Of a DNA stretch of 6,433 bases, positions 5,609 to 6,433 are shown piece after piece. A program made the translations under genes and the position numbers. Source of the DNA: Opitutales bacterium (lineage in GTDB: Bacteria > Verrucomicrobiota > Verrucomicrobiia > Opitutales > Intestinicryptomonadaceae); contig JAJXPD010000127.1 of assembly GCA_021641325.1 (NCBI GenBank), positions 1 through 6,433 on the forward strand. Direction: 5' to 3'. Under the pieces are notes generated by a model. The model was not told the origin of the DNA and made no database searches. It saw nothing but the letters and a program-made list of their open reading frames with translations. Positions within the stretch are counted from its first letter, which is position 1; every line of letters starts with the position of its first letter.

Positions 5609-5616
5609 GAATTTTT

Positions 5617-6201
5617 ATGAAAAAGGAAAAAAACACTTCAACCGAAAATACGGAAACGAAAGAGCCAGCACAGACGACACCCGAATCCTGCGCCGCGGAG
5701 GACATGGCCGCGGAGGAGCAGTCGATGAACATGGCCGACATTGTGGGCGAGCTTGACAAGGCGCAGGCGGACGCCGCGAAAAACAGGGACTTGTACCTTC
5801 GCGCCGTAGCCGACTTGGACACATACCGCCGCAAAGTCCAGCGCGAAAAGCAGGAGCTTGCAAAATTCGCCCTCCAACCCCTCATCGAGGAGTTGCTGCC
5901 GTCAATCGACCACCTCGACATGGCAATCGACGCGGCGAAAAACTCGGACGATTCCAAAAACATACTCACGGGCGTCGAAATGGTCAGCGCGCAGATTAAA
6001 AAAGTCTTCGCGAACTTCGGCGTGGAGGAAATCGCGGCGGCGGGAAAGCCGTTCGACCCGAATACGTCGGAATGCGTCTCGCACGAGCCGTCGGCGGACG
6101 TTCCCGAAAACGGCGTAATAAAGGTTGTCCGCAAGGGCTACACGTTCAACGGCAGGCTGCTCCGCGCCGCGAGCGTCGTCGTTTCGAGCGGCAGGGAGTA
6201 A
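5617..6201 (+). CDS. grpE: GrpE, nucleotide exchange factor of DnaK
   Basis: GrpE is a cytosolic dimer that drives ADP release from DnaK during chaperone cycling. It has 194 residues, normal length. Seen: an acidic, disordered N-terminus (about 1-38), a long helix typical of the GrpE stalk (about 40-85, with YLRAVADLDTYRRKVQREK matching the family YLR-A-DF-NYRKR pattern), PLIEELLPSIDHLDMAI (88-104), and the C-terminal beta-domain with GKPFDPNTSECVSHEPS and VIKVVRKGYTFNGRLLRAASVVVS. The usual FDP-x-x-HEA motif is stretched here: six residues separate FDPN (146-149) from HEP (156-158). The ATG at 5617 follows an AT-rich stretch without a Shine-Dalgarno. dnaJ begins 6 nt after the stop, so the two form a chaperone operon; hrcA and dnaK are not in view. 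Confidence 0.95.
   Translation: MKKEKNTSTENTETKEPAQTTPESCAAEDMAAEEQSMNMADIVGELDKAQADAAKNRDLYLRAVADLDTYRRKVQREKQELAKFALQPLIEELLPSIDHLDMAIDAAKNSDDSKNILTGVEMVSAQIKKVFANFGVEEIAAAGKPFDPNTSECVSHEPSADVPENGVIKVVRKGYTFNGRLLRAASVVVSSGRE
6193..6198 (+). promoter_or_regulatory. Likely ribosome binding site of dnaJ
   Basis: AGGGAG overlaps the last grpE codons and ends 9 nt before the dnaJ ATG at 6208, supporting that start. Confidence 0.5.
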
Positions 6202-6207
6202 TTTTTT

Positions 6208-6433
6208 ATGGCGGAAGAAGATTATTACAAAGTTTTGGGCGTGGAAAAAACCGCGTCCGAGCAGGAAATTAAAAAGGCATACCGCAAGCTCGCGCTCAAA
6301 TACCACCCCGACCACAATCCGGGCGACAAGGCGGCGGAGGAAAAATTCAAACAGGTTTCCGAAGCCTACGAAATTTTGTCGAACCCCGAAAAGCGCGCAA
6401 AGTACGACCAGTTCGGACACGCGGCGTTCGCGC
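6208..6433 (+). CDS. dnaJ: Chaperone protein DnaJ, N-terminal J-domain (truncated by window end)
   Basis: DnaJ is the Hsp40 co-chaperone that delivers substrates to DnaK and stimulates its ATPase. The 75 visible residues are a complete J-domain: [20 protein letters not shown], helix [14 protein letters not shown], the essential HPD motif (33-35), helix III with [14 protein letters not shown], and RAKYDQFGH leading to the Gly-rich region. The start YYKVLGV matches standard DnaJ (DYYEVLGV), which favours dnaJ over other J-proteins, though the zinc-finger and C-terminal domains are beyond the window. It lies 6 nt after grpE on the same strand. Confidence 0.93.
   Translation, partial: MAEEDYYKVLGVEKTASEQEIKKAYRKLALKYHPDHNPGDKAAEEKFKQVSEAYEILSNPEKRAKYDQFGHAAFA

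Overview
The window is gene-dense and GC-rich. Every convincing gene reads on the plus strand. Bacterial housekeeping genes (infA, cca-type nucleotidyltransferase, grpE, dnaJ) are mixed with an ABC importer. Shine-Dalgarno sequences are scarce; the ABC ATPase has the clearest one. The gene set and style (RodZ-like HTH-membrane protein next to a Dabb protein, a class II nucleotidyltransferase, then grpE-dnaJ) would fit a Verrucomicrobiota/Opitutales-like or related Gram-negative lineage. That placement is a low-confidence guess from memory, not something the sequence proves.

Layout. Bases 1-164 hold the 3' end of infA (IF-1). Bases 183-2465 form a tight cluster: a FecCD/BtuC-type permease, its ATPase (14-nt overlap) and a DIM6/NTAB-type flavin reductase (ATGA stop/start overlap). 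The likely joint role is uptake of an iron chelate or haem, with a cytosolic reductase translated from the same message. No substrate-binding protein is visible. Bases 2466-2943 are a 478-nt non-coding block full of inverted repeats: a 123-nt imperfect palindrome that begins inside the reductase stop region, a second palindrome with a GAAA-loop hairpin, a 130-nt unit bounded by perfect 10-bp inverted repeats with a strong terminator inside, and a run of five short perfect palindromes. This is the least ordinary part of the window.

Bases 2944-3801 encode a RodZ-like protein (cytoplasmic HTH, one membrane helix, periplasmic C-terminal domain). After a probable weak terminator, 3888-5556 encode a small Dabb-domain protein and an HD-containing CCA-adding/poly(A)-polymerase family enzyme, overlapping by 8 nt. 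After a 60-nt AT-rich gap come grpE (5617-6201) and the start of dnaJ (6208 to the window end), the DnaK co-chaperone pair. No CIRCE element precedes grpE; a weak sigma-32-like box pair lies there.

No CRISPR array, tRNA, rRNA, transposase or phage gene was seen. The main candidate for something undescribed is the structured intergenic block, especially the long palindrome whose mismatches are biased towards G-U pairing on the minus strand.
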